From contig JAPYQX010000147.1 in assembly GCA_029937135.1 (NCBI GenBank), positions 1 through 7,284 of the forward strand: a stretch of 7,284 nt of DNA, given 5' to 3'. Positions 1 to 6,454 of the stretch are shown here, piece after piece; position 1 is the first letter of the stretch, and each line of letters starts with the position of its first letter. Under the pieces are notes generated by a model. The model had not been told where the DNA came from. It saw nothing but the letters and a program-made list of their open reading frames with translations, and did no database searches. Origin of the DNA: Nitrospinota bacterium (GTDB lineage: Bacteria; UBA8248). Position numbers and translations under genes: made by a program.

Positions 1-1200
1 CTACTCGAACGATTGCTCGAATACTTCCAGCAGGAACACCAGATCGATCTCAAAGACCGTCACCCCAGCGTCTACTCACGTCTACGTTGGGCCGCCGAAG
101 AGGCCAAGAAGCGACTCAGCAGCGAAACCCACTGCCACATTCGCGAGGAGGCGCTGGTCACCGAGGAGGATGTCGCTTTTGTCGTTAGCCGGATGACGGG
201 AATTCCCTTGCAGCGCATCGGGGAAGTGGAGAACGAGAGACTCCTCAGGATGGAAGAGGAGCTCAACAGCAAAATCATCGGGCAGGAGGAGGGCACACGC
301 CTTCTCACCAAGGCCGTTCGCCGCTCCCGCGCGGGCCTGAAAAACCCCAAGCGCCCGATCGGTAGCTTTTTGTTCCTGGGGCCAACGGGCGTGGGCAAGA
401 CCGAGATGGCCCGCGTGCTTGCCGAATTCATGTTTGGCGACCCGTCGGCCCTCATCCGTATCGATATGAGCGAGTACATGGAGCGGTTCAATGTATCGCG
501 CCTGACCGGTGCGCCTCCGGGATATGTGGGCTACGAGGAAGGCGGACAGCTCACCGAGCGCGTCCGCCGCAAGCCCTATTCGGTGATCCTGCTGGATGAA
601 ATCGAAAAAGCGCACCCCGATGTCTACCACCTTCTTCTTCAGGTGATGGACGATGGCGCTCTCACGGACAGCTACGGGCGGCTCATTGATTTCAAGAATA
701 CGATCATCATCATGACTTCCAATCTCGCGGCGCGCTCCATCGAAAAAGGAACCGCCCTCGGATTCCAGAAAGAGGAAACGGGAAAAGGCTTCGAGAAGGT
801 TAAGGACAACATTCGCAACGAGCTGAAGAGGACGTTTAACCCCGAGTTTTTGAACCGCATCGACGATGTGGTGATTTTCAGTCCTCTCTCTCACGATAAC
901 ATTCTTAAGATTGTTGATATCGAGATCGCCAAGGTGAACGAGACGCTGTCCGAAAAGGGGCTGCGCCTGGAGTTGTCCGAGGAAGCCAAGGACTGGGTGG
1001 GTAAAGAGGGATATGAGCCCGCCTACGGTGCACGGCCGCTTCGCCGCGTGATTCAGAGGCATATAGAGGACACTCTTAGCGAGGAAGTTCTCCGCGGCAA
1101 GTTTGCCACCCCCGGCGTAATCCTGGTCAAGCTGGCCGGCGATGAGCTGGTTTTCGAGGCCAAGGAAGATTCCGAAGTATTCAGCATCCAGGATGCCTGA
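1..1200 (+). CDS. AAA+ unfoldase/disaggregase, ClpC-type D2 module preceded by an Hsp70-like segment; 5' end missing
   Basis: The reading frame is open from base 1, so the start lies upstream; 399 residues are visible. A ClpC/ClpB-type second ATPase module is unmistakable. It has the linker VTEEDVAFVVSRMTGIPL (53-70), Walker A GPTGVGKT (127-134), pore loop GYVGYEEGGQL (174-184), Walker B VILLDE (195-200), sensor 1 TSN (239-241), arginine finger region NPEFLNRID (280-288, R286) and sensor 2 GARPLRR (343-349), ending in a ClpB D2-small domain. LGF at 253-255 sits where ClpA and ClpC carry the ClpP-docking tripeptide, and the flanking sequence is closer to ClpC than ClpB. This family uses ATP to pull proteins through a hexameric pore, for refolding or ClpP degradation. 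Residues 1-47 are odd: instead of a Clp D1 or coiled-coil middle domain they match DnaK subdomain IIB (IDL, P, RL, AAE, AK and LSS in register). The D2 call is very firm. The chimera is inference, and the gene may be an ordinary clpC-like gene with an unusual middle. Confidence 0.93.
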   Translation, partial: LLERLLEYFQQEHQIDLKDRHPSVYSRLRWAAEEAKKRLSSETHCHIREEALVTEEDVAFVVSRMTGIPLQRIGEVENERLLRMEEELNSKIIGQEEGTRLLTKAVRRSRAGLKNPKRPIGSFLFLGPTGVGKTEMARVLAEFMFGDPSALIRIDMSEYMERFNVSRLTGAPPGYVGYEEGGQLTERVRRKPYSVILLDEIEKAHPDVYHLLLQVMDDGALTDSYGRLIDFKNTIIIMTSNLAARSIEKGTALGFQKEETGKGFEKVKDNIRNELKRTFNPEFLNRIDDVVIFSPLSHDNILKIVDIEIAKVNETLSEKGLRLELSEEAKDWVGKEGYEPAYGARPLRRVIQRHIEDTLSEEVLRGKFATPGVILVKLAGDELVFEAKEDSEVFSIQDA

Positions 1201-1220
1201 TACCGCCTCCTGGTTTTTTT
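1188..1220 (+). terminator. Probable Rho-independent terminator of the Clp-type gene
   Basis: The inverted repeat CCAGGA (1188-1193) / TCCTGG (1208-1213) has a 14-nt loop and is followed directly by seven T residues (1214-1220). The left arm lies inside the last codons and the loop contains the TGA stop (1198-1200). The stem is only 6 bp, so strength is uncertain. A competing tight palindrome, GCATCC-A-GGATGC (1184-1196), overlaps the left arm. If it works, it separates the Clp-type gene from the bamA operon. The remaining 33 nt before bamA show no convincing -35/-10 promoter, so any bamA promoter may lie inside the Clp-type coding region. Confidence 0.55.
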
Positions 1221-1242
1221 AAATAAGCCACTTCATCGCGCA

Positions 1243-1247
1243 GGGAG
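1243..1247 (+). promoter_or_regulatory. Ribosome binding site of bamA
   Basis: GGGAG lies 6 nt before the ATG at 1254. It supports that start, which is also directly followed by a signal peptide. Confidence 0.7.
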
Positions 1248-1253
1248 TCATTC

Positions 1254-3590
1254 ATGGCAAATGCGGCGAGGGTGGTGGTTTGCGTATTCATATCCATTTT
1301 GTGTCTCGCTTTCACCGCCCGAAGCGTCCCGGCGCAAGGTACGTACGATGTGGCGCAGGCTCCTTCCCCGGCAATTTCGATCAAGGCCGTTGAAATCCAC
1401 GGCAACAAACGCGTTGATCGTTCCACGGTCCTTTTCTATATCAAAATAGCCGAGGGCAAGTCATACACCAACATCGAACTCGTCGAACAAATTCGCGAGG
1501 ATGTGCGCACCATTTACGGCCTGGGGTTTTTCCGGGATGTGAAGGTGGATGTCGATCCCTTCGAGGGCGGACTTCGCGTTATCTACCGCGTGACCGAAAA
1601 ACCCACCATCCGGAAAATCGAATTTCGCGGCAACGTCAACATCGAGGAAGAAAAAATCCGCGAGGCCCTGACCGTCAAGGTCCAGACCATTATCAACGAA
1701 GCGACAATCAAGGAGACGGTTCGCAATATCCGTAAGCTTTACCAGGAGGACGGATATTATTTCGCGCGGGTGGAAGCTGTCCTGAAAGAGGGGAAACGAA
1801 ACGCCGTCGATGTCACCTTGATGATCAATGAAGGCAAAAGCGTCGAGATCGAGACGATAGTTTTTCGCGGAAACGAAAGTATTTCGAGGAAAGACATCCT
1901 TTCGGCCATGGAGACCGACGAGGCGGGATTTTGGTCGTTTATCACCGAATCGGGAATATTCAAAGAGGACGATCTGGAAAAAGATCTTCTCCGGATTCGT
2001 CTTCTCTACCAATCGCGCGGATATTTCAAGGCCCAGATCAGCCAGCCAGTCGTAAAGGAAGACCGCGACCGCGGAAAATTGAACATCATCATCTCCATCA
2101 GTGAGGGATTTCGGTACAACACGGGAGAACTCGAAATCCGGGGGGGTGAAGACGTCATCCCCCCCGAGGAGCTCAAGAACGATTTTCGGCTTTTTCCGGG
2201 CGAAGTCTTTAACCGCGGTTTTATGATTCAGGACACCCAGGGCATCACCAACGCCTTCGCGGCGCGCGGCTACGCCTTTGCGGACGTTCGGCCATCCAGC
2301 CGCGCCGACGACGAAAAGAAAACAGTCAGTATTATTTATAACGTCAATAAGGGCCGCCGTGTATATATCGGGAAGATCACCGTCAAGGGAAATACCCGTA
2401 CCCGAGAGAACGTCATTCGCCGGGAGGTCCGCGCCACGGAGGGAGCCCTCTACGACTCGAAGGGACTGGCCACCACCAGAACCCGGCTCAACCGGCTCAG
2501 CTACTTCGGGGATGTAAAGGTGGTGGAAAACCGCCGTCCCGGCAGCACGGACATTCTCGATATTGATATATCGTTGGACGAGAGGCCTACGGGCTCCGTA
2601 AGCGCGGGTCTTGGTTTTAACAGCAGCGAGGGGACGATATTAACGGCTTCGATTCGCGAGGAAAACCTTTTCGGCCGAGGTTACCAGGCCAGTCTGAACG
2701 GAAATATTTCCAGTTCATCCCAGTCGGTAGTGGGCTCCTTCAATGATCCTAACTTCCAGGATCGGGATTTTTCCCTGGGAGCGGATATATTCATCGTCAA
2801 GGATGAATTCTCAACATTTGACAACCAGCGTCAGGGCGGACGGGTAAATTTCGGAAAGTCCCTAACAGACAATTTGTCGGTTTTTCTTTCCTATGAGCTT
2901 TCTACCTCGAAAGTCTCCAATGTTTCACCGCAAGCGATTCAGGGTATTATCGACATTGAGGGAGATACGCTTCTTGAGAGCAAAATAATCCCGTCACTTG
3001 TTTACGATACCCGGAACAGCCGCTTTTTCCCCGATAAAGGAACACTGTTTACGATCGCTCCTTCGATTGCTGGGGGGCCCTTGGGTGGTGATTTGGATGT
3101 CGCTTTCATCCGGACGGATTTAAGGCAGTATTTTAATGTCGGTGAAAAATTCCGTTACCGGTTTCTGAAAAAGCTGGTGTGGTCCTATCGCGTGGAAGCG
3201 CAATACACGGATGCTTTTAAAGGCACTTTGCCAGCTTTCCGGCGTCTTTTTCTCCGGGGTCGCCGGTCAATTCGGGGTTTTGATCGCGACGATCTGGGAC
3301 CTGTGGATCAGGCGGGAGAGGCAATCGGTGGTTTATCGTCAGGGTTGTTGTCCACGGAGTTTGTGCATCCCTTTGTCGGACCGACGCGGTTGGTTACTTT
3401 CTTCGATGCCGGCAACGTCTGGGAAACGCACAACGCATACGACCTATCGGACCTGCGGTACGGGGCTGGTTTCGGGCTGCGGGTAATGACGCCGCTTGGA
3501 CCCTTGCGGTTTGATGTCGGCTATAAACTGGATAAAAAATCGGGTGAGCGTCCACGCGAGGTTCACATCGGGATCGGTTCATCATTCTAA
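1254..3590 (+). CDS. bamA: Outer membrane protein assembly factor BamA (Omp85 family)
   Basis: BamA is the outer-membrane core of the BAM complex, which inserts beta-barrel proteins into the outer membrane. The 778 residues are close to the usual family length of about 800. A signal peptide covers residues 1-27 (hydrophobic VVVCVFISILCLAF, likely cut after VPA). Five POTRA domains follow: about 41-117, 118-195, 196-285, 286-366 and 367-446, four of them opening with a typical strand then GN (HGN 49-51, RGN 125-127, RGN 205-207, KGN 378-380). The Omp85 barrel spans about 447-778. It carries the DTRN strand (585-588), the lid-loop motif SIRGF (672-676, the counterpart of VRGF), FFDAGNVW (716-723) and a terminal phenylalanine (IGSSF), the BAM recognition signal of barrel proteins. 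Neither cysteine in the signal peptide sits in a proper lipobox. The skp gene starts 39 nt downstream, the order seen in many Gram-negatives. Five POTRA domains plus the skp/lpx context favour BamA over TamA. Confidence 0.97.
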   Translation: MANAARVVVCVFISILCLAFTARSVPAQGTYDVAQAPSPAISIKAVEIHGNKRVDRSTVLFYIKIAEGKSYTNIELVEQIREDVRTIYGLGFFRDVKVDVDPFEGGLRVIYRVTEKPTIRKIEFRGNVNIEEEKIREALTVKVQTIINEATIKETVRNIRKLYQEDGYYFARVEAVLKEGKRNAVDVTLMINEGKSVEIETIVFRGNESISRKDILSAMETDEAGFWSFITESGIFKEDDLEKDLLRIRLLYQSRGYFKAQISQPVVKEDRDRGKLNIIISISEGFRYNTGELEIRGGEDVIPPEELKNDFRLFPGEVFNRGFMIQDTQGITNAFAARGYAFADVRPSSRADDEKKTVSIIYNVNKGRRVYIGKITVKGNTRTRENVIRREVRATEGALYDSKGLATTRTRLNRLSYFGDVKVVENRRPGSTDILDIDISLDERPTGSVSAGLGFNSSEGTILTASIREENLFGRGYQASLNGNISSSSQSVVGSFNDPNFQDRDFSLGADIFIVKDEFSTFDNQRQGGRVNFGKSLTDNLSVFLSYELSTSKVSNVSPQAIQGIIDIEGDTLLESKIIPSLVYDTRNSRFFPDKGTLFTIAPSIAGGPLGGDLDVAFIRTDLRQYFNVGEKFRYRFLKKLVWSYRVEAQYTDAFKGTLPAFRRLFLRGRRSIRGFDRDDLGPVDQAGEAIGGLSSGLLSTEFVHPFVGPTRLVTFFDAGNVWETHNAYDLSDLRYGAGFGLRVMTPLGPLRFDVGYKLDKKSGERPREVHIGIGSSF
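2139..2166 (+). repeat. Strong G7/C7 hairpin inside bamA
   Basis: Seven G (2140-2146) and seven C (2159-2165) form a perfect stem, closed outside by C2139-G2166. Inside, TGA (2147-2149) pairs with TCA (2155-2157) if T2158 bulges, leaving a 5-nt loop. It encodes part of the fourth POTRA domain (RGGEDVIPPE). No T-tract follows, so it is not a classic terminator. Confidence 0.6.
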
Positions 3591-3614
3591 ATGACCAATT
3601 TGATTTTTTGGGAA

Positions 3615-3622
3615 GGGAGAGG
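3615..3622 (+). promoter_or_regulatory. Ribosome binding site that fixes the skp start at GTG 3630
   Basis: The purine-rich GGGAGAGG is a strong Shine-Dalgarno sequence 7 nt before GTG 3630. The in-frame ATG at 3591 directly follows the bamA stop. It has no such site and would add 13 residues (MTNLIFWEGRGVE) in front of a complete signal peptide. Confidence 0.75.
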
Positions 3623-3629
3623 TGTTGAA

Positions 3630-4199
3630 GTGAATCGTATATTGGCAGGCATTTCGGTGGTTGGTATTTTTTTCCTGTCTCTCGGAGTAAGTCCCTCGTA
3701 TTCGGCGGAGTTCCGCGTGGCGGTGGTGGATATGCAAAGGGCGGTTGCCGAGTCAAAGGCTGGTCGAAAAGCGCGTGCGACACTGGAGAGAGAGAAAAAG
3801 CGCCTGGAAGAAAAACTCATCGAAAAACGAAAAAACCTTGAAAAACTGGTGAAACAAATCAGGGACCTCCAGCTCGAAATCCAACAAAAGGGACCCATAT
3901 GGAGGCCTGAAGAGCGTGACCGGAAAAATAAAGACCTCCGTAATCGAAGGCGGATATTCGCTCGCAATGAAGATGAACTCAAGCGTTTGGTTCAGGAAAG
4001 CCGCAGGGAATTGTCGATCCGCCAACGTAAACTGATGAACGATCTCATCAAGCAAACCCGCGAAGTAGTGCAGGAAATCTCCCGGAAAGGAAAATTTGAT
4101 ATCGTCATCGACAGAACGGCTGGTGGTGTCATATTCGCGAAAAAATCCGTGGATATTACCGATCAGGTAATTGAACTCTACGATATAAAGAAGAAATGA
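3630..4199 (+). CDS. skp: Periplasmic chaperone Skp/OmpH for outer membrane proteins
   Basis: Skp forms a trimer that holds unfolded outer-membrane proteins in the periplasm and delivers them to BamA. The GTG start gives 189 residues, somewhat longer than E. coli Skp (161). A signal peptide covers 1-26 (NR, then ILAGISVVGIFFLSLGV, cut after SYSA). The mature protein opens with FRVAVVDMQRAVAESKAGRKA, the typical OmpH entry strand and helix turn. A long, very basic and charged helical region (about 45-145) should form the two coiled-coil arms. The break around GPIWRPEERDRK marks the tentacle tip. The C-terminal part (KGKFDIVIDRTAGGVIFAKKSVDITDQVIELYD) returns to the small beta body that trimerises. 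An ATG at 3591 is in frame, but the ribosome binding site and signal peptide favour 3630. The gene lies 39 nt after bamA, and its stop is separated from lpxD by one base. Low sequence conservation is normal for the family; context makes the call firm. Confidence 0.93.
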   Translation: MNRILAGISVVGIFFLSLGVSPSYSAEFRVAVVDMQRAVAESKAGRKARATLEREKKRLEEKLIEKRKNLEKLVKQIRDLQLEIQQKGPIWRPEERDRKNKDLRNRRRIFARNEDELKRLVQESRRELSIRQRKLMNDLIKQTREVVQEISRKGKFDIVIDRTAGGVIFAKKSVDITDQVIELYDIKKK

Positions 4200-4200
4200 G

Positions 4201-5211
4201 ATGCGTCTCGCCGAGATCGCCGAGAAAATCGGGGGGGAACTGGTAGGCGGCGGGGATTTTGATGTGCGGGATGTCGCTGAGCTTGCCGGAGCCTCGTCGG
4301 ATTCTCTGAGTTATGTGGAATCCGAACGGCAATTGAAGGAACCGACCGGGGCGGGCGCCTTGATCGTACCCCCGGGCATCGAGCCCGACCGCCCGGCCAT
4401 TCGTTGTGAAAATCCAAAATTGGGATTTGCCCGCGCTATTACCCTCCTTCGCCCCCCCACCCCCCCCGTTCCTGGAATTCATCCCTCGGCCGTCATCGAC
4501 GAGAAGGCCAAGTTGGGAGAAGGTGTTTCCATAGGTCCATCCGCATCAATCGGTCCGGGGGCGGAAATCGGGAATGGGTGCCACATCGGGGCCGGAGCTC
4601 GGGTAGGCGAGGGAGTGATTCTCGGGCCGGATTGCATTATCCATCCCAATTGCGTTTTGTATCCGGGGGCCACTTTGGGGGCCAGGGTTGTTTTACATGC
4701 CGGGGCGGTTATTGCTTCCGATGGATTCGGATATGTTCCTGATGGTAGCGGCGGAGTAGAGAAATTTCCTCAAACGGGAACCGTCGTCATTGAGGACGAT
4801 GTCGAGATCGGCGCCTGCGCGGTCGTGGATCGCGCCTCTATCGGCGAGACCCGAATCAAGCGTGGGGTCAAGATCGACAACCTGGTTCAAATCGCACACA
4901 ACGTAACAATCGGCGAGGGGTCCCTTATCGCCAGCCAGACGGGCATCTCGGGAAGTGTCACCCTTGGGCGGGGTGTCATCATGGGTGGCCGGGTGGGGGT
5001 CACCGATCATGTAGAGATCGGGGATGGCGCGATTTTCGGCGCGATGTCGGGGGTTTCCAAGAGCCTTGAGGGCGGAAAAATTTACCTCGATGCCCCCGCG
5101 GTCGAAATTGCAGATGCGCGGCGCCGGATTGTCATCTATTCACGCTTGCCGGAAATATTCCGGCGTCTCCAGAAGGTAGAGAGAAAATTGGAGGATATCG
5201 AAACTTGTTGA
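4201..5211 (+). CDS. lpxD: UDP-3-O-acylglucosamine N-acyltransferase LpxD
   Basis: LpxD moves a 3-hydroxyacyl chain from acyl carrier protein to the 2-amino group of UDP-3-O-acyl-GlcN, the third step of lipid A synthesis, in the cytoplasm. The 336 residues match the family length (E. coli 341). The N-terminal uridine-binding domain (1-83) includes IGGELVG (10-16) and the conserved run ALIVPP (53-58). A proline linker (84-91) joins it to a left-handed beta helix of hexapeptide repeats (about 92-285, for example AEIGNG, VEIGAC, VTIGEG). The DGFGY motif (174-178) and catalytic histidine H233 in VQIAHNV are present. A C-terminal helical region (302-336, RRRIVIYSRLPEIFRRLQKVERKLEDIE) fits the acyl carrier protein-binding and trimer-capping helices. 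The ATG lies one base after the skp stop with only a weak purine-rich AAGAAG upstream, so translation is probably coupled to skp. If the sugar acceptor is a diamino analogue (see the oxidoreductase at 6470), the chemistry on the 2-amino group would not change. Confidence 0.97.
   Translation: MRLAEIAEKIGGELVGGGDFDVRDVAELAGASSDSLSYVESERQLKEPTGAGALIVPPGIEPDRPAIRCENPKLGFARAITLLRPPTPPVPGIHPSAVIDEKAKLGEGVSIGPSASIGPGAEIGNGCHIGAGARVGEGVILGPDCIIHPNCVLYPGATLGARVVLHAGAVIASDGFGYVPDGSGGVEKFPQTGTVVIEDDVEIGACAVVDRASIGETRIKRGVKIDNLVQIAHNVTIGEGSLIASQTGISGSVTLGRGVIMGGRVGVTDHVEIGDGAIFGAMSGVSKSLEGGKIYLDAPAVEIADARRRIVIYSRLPEIFRRLQKVERKLEDIETC
4452..4467 (+). repeat. Interrupted poly-C tract in lpxD (C7-A-C8)
   Basis: Seven C, one A and eight C encode the linker PPTPP between the uridine-binding domain and the beta helix of LpxD. 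The reading frame is intact in this sequence. Such runs are prone to slippage in cells and to sequencing error. Confidence 0.85.
5190..5195 (+). promoter_or_regulatory. Ribosome binding site of fabZ inside the lpxD 3' end
   Basis: GGAGGA ends 9 nt before TTG 5205 and 12 nt before the next in-frame TTG at 5208. The spacing favours 5205. Confidence 0.65.
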
Positions 5212-5651
5212 CCATAGAGAATATTCTCCGATTGCTCCCGCATCGATTCCCGATGTTGCTCATTGATCGGGTTCTTGAGATTGATCCGAAAACCGTATCG
5301 CTGGTCGCCATAAAAAACGTAACGCATAACGAGCCCTTTTTTACGGGACACTTTCCGGATCGGCCTGTCATGCCCGGTGTATTAATGGTCGAGGCGATGG
5401 CCCAGGCGGCATTGCTTTGCATATTCGGAGGCAAGCTGGTCGATCCCGAGTCGGATTTTCTTTTTGCCGGAATCGAGAAGGCTAAATTTCGCCGGGCTGT
5501 CGTACCGGGCGATCAACTTCGAATCGAGGTGAAACTGATTCGCCGGCGCGGGCCTCTATGGAAGGTGGGATGCAGGGTATTGGTGGATGGAGAAATGGCC
5601 GTTGATGCGGTGCTTACCGCGCATATCACCGCGCCTCAAAATTTATCGTGA
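5205..5651 (+). CDS. fabZ: 3-hydroxyacyl-ACP dehydratase FabZ
   Basis: FabZ removes water from 3-hydroxyacyl-ACP to give trans-2-enoyl-ACP in type II fatty acid elongation. It competes with LpxA and LpxD for the same hydroxyacyl-ACP pool, which explains its place among lpx genes. The 148-residue hot-dog-fold protein shows LLPHRFPMLLIDRV (10-23), the catalytic histidine H49 in GHFPDRPVMPGVLMVEAMAQ (48-67) and the catalytic glutamate E63. These match the H49/E63 pair known from Pseudomonas FabZ. The glutamate sets it apart from FabA, which has aspartate there. No ATG lies near the conserved start; TTG 5205 is chosen from the GGAGGA spacing, and TTG 5208 is the alternative. The gene overlaps lpxD by 7 nt and lpxA by 4 nt, which suggests translational coupling. 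Confidence 0.97.
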   Translation: MLTIENILRLLPHRFPMLLIDRVLEIDPKTVSLVAIKNVTHNEPFFTGHFPDRPVMPGVLMVEAMAQAALLCIFGGKLVDPESDFLFAGIEKAKFRRAVVPGDQLRIEVKLIRRRGPLWKVGCRVLVDGEMAVDAVLTAHITAPQNLS

Positions 5652-6430
5652 GTGAAATTCACCCGTCCGCCTCGATTGACTCCGGCGCAACCGTCGGTGA
5701 GGGGGTTTGTATCGGTCCCGGCGCCGTTGTCGGCGCGGGCGTCCTGTTGGGGGACGGTTGCGAGGTGGGCGCCCATGTCGTCATCGAGGGGCCAACCGAA
5801 ATTGGACCCGGCTGCAGGATTTTTCACGGCGCGATAATCGGCACCGAGGGGCAGTACGTCACCCTGGAGGGTGAGGGCGGCCGTGTTGAGGTCGGGGCCA
5901 AAACGGTGATTCGCGAGGGGGCCACAATCAATCGTTCGATCCTGGAGGGTGGTCTCACCCGGGTTGGCGAGGGATGCTACCTCATGGTCCAGTCCCATGT
6001 CGCGCACGATTGTTTGTTGGGCGACAGGGTGATTTTGACCAATGCGACCGCCTTGAGCGGCCATATCGAAATAGGAAACGATGTCTTCATCACGGGATTT
6101 ACCGCGATTCATCAATTTGTCCGTATCGGGGACGGTGTAATTTTGACCGGCCCGACCGCCGTCAGGAAAGATGTACTCCCTTATACGAAAACCGACGGGA
6201 ATCCTCCCGAGGTGCGGGGGCTCAATTCCATCGGTCTTAGGCGGATGGGGGTGTCGGCCGAGGTCCGCGGCCATCTCAAGCGGGCCTACCGAATCCTCTT
6301 CCAGGAGTCAAAAACGGTGGAAGAGGCTATTGGACAGATCGAGTCCGAGTTGCCTGTGGGACGCGAGATCAAAACCGTGGTAGACTTCCTGCGAAATTCA
6401 GAAAGAGGTGTGTGCCGGGGCAGGGTATAG
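5648..6430 (+). CDS. lpxA: Acyl-ACP--UDP-N-acetylglucosamine (or 3-amino analogue) O/N-acyltransferase LpxA
   Basis: LpxA transfers a 3-hydroxyacyl chain from acyl carrier protein to position 3 of UDP-GlcNAc, the first step of lipid A synthesis. The 260 residues match the family (E. coli 262). Hexapeptide repeats form the left-handed beta helix (about 1-185), and a helical C-terminal region follows (about 190-255). Catalytic H120 with D121 lies in SHVAHDC (116-122); H117, H139 (SGHI), H155 (IHQF) and R199 (GLRRMG) match E. coli H122, H144, H160 and R204. Glycine 168 aligns with E. coli G173, which permits a long (C14-type) acyl chain. By alignment from memory, three acceptor-side positions differ: Y70 for D74, T72 for K76 and N95 for H99, while Q69 (Q73) is kept. 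The GTG start overlaps the fabZ stop (GTGA) and lacks an evident Shine-Dalgarno sequence, so it is probably coupled to fabZ. The following oxidoreductase raises the option that the true acceptor is UDP-GlcNAc3N, making the product amide-linked. Confidence 0.95.
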   Translation: MSEIHPSASIDSGATVGEGVCIGPGAVVGAGVLLGDGCEVGAHVVIEGPTEIGPGCRIFHGAIIGTEGQYVTLEGEGGRVEVGAKTVIREGATINRSILEGGLTRVGEGCYLMVQSHVAHDCLLGDRVILTNATALSGHIEIGNDVFITGFTAIHQFVRIGDGVILTGPTAVRKDVLPYTKTDGNPPEVRGLNSIGLRRMGVSAEVRGHLKRAYRILFQESKTVEEAIGQIESELPVGREIKTVVDFLRNSERGVCRGRV

Positions 6431-6454
6431 TATCTGCCGATTATTGCCCGTATT

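Noticed and set aside
82..1062. A 326-codon open frame on the - strand opposite the Clp-type gene
   Set aside because: It is fully antisense to unmistakable AAA+ motifs, its translation has no recognisable domain, and long antisense frames are expected from the codon bias of this genome.
1221..1253. A promoter for bamA between the T-tract and its ribosome binding site
   Set aside because: No paired -35 and -10 elements fit in 33 nt; only an AT-rich AAATAA is visible.
1254..1304. Lipoprotein signal in the BamA leader because of cysteines 10 and 17
   Set aside because: The residues before each cysteine (VVV and SIL) do not fit a lipobox, and a normal signal peptidase I site (VPA) follows.
3591..3629. 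ATG 3591 as the start of skp
   Set aside because: It abuts the bamA stop, lacks a ribosome binding site and would put 13 residues including W and E before the signal peptide. GTG 3630 has a strong GGGAGAGG at the right distance.
4471..6200. The many GG/ATCGG-rich short repeats in lpxD and lpxA as DNA repeats or an array
   Set aside because: They encode the imperfect hexapeptide repeats of left-handed beta-helix acyltransferases; spacing follows the protein fold and copies are not identical at DNA level.
5636..6274. A 212-codon open frame on the - strand opposite lpxA
   Set aside because: It mirrors the hexapeptide-repeat coding of lpxA; the repeated glycine and isoleucine codons of the sense strand create a stop-free antisense frame.
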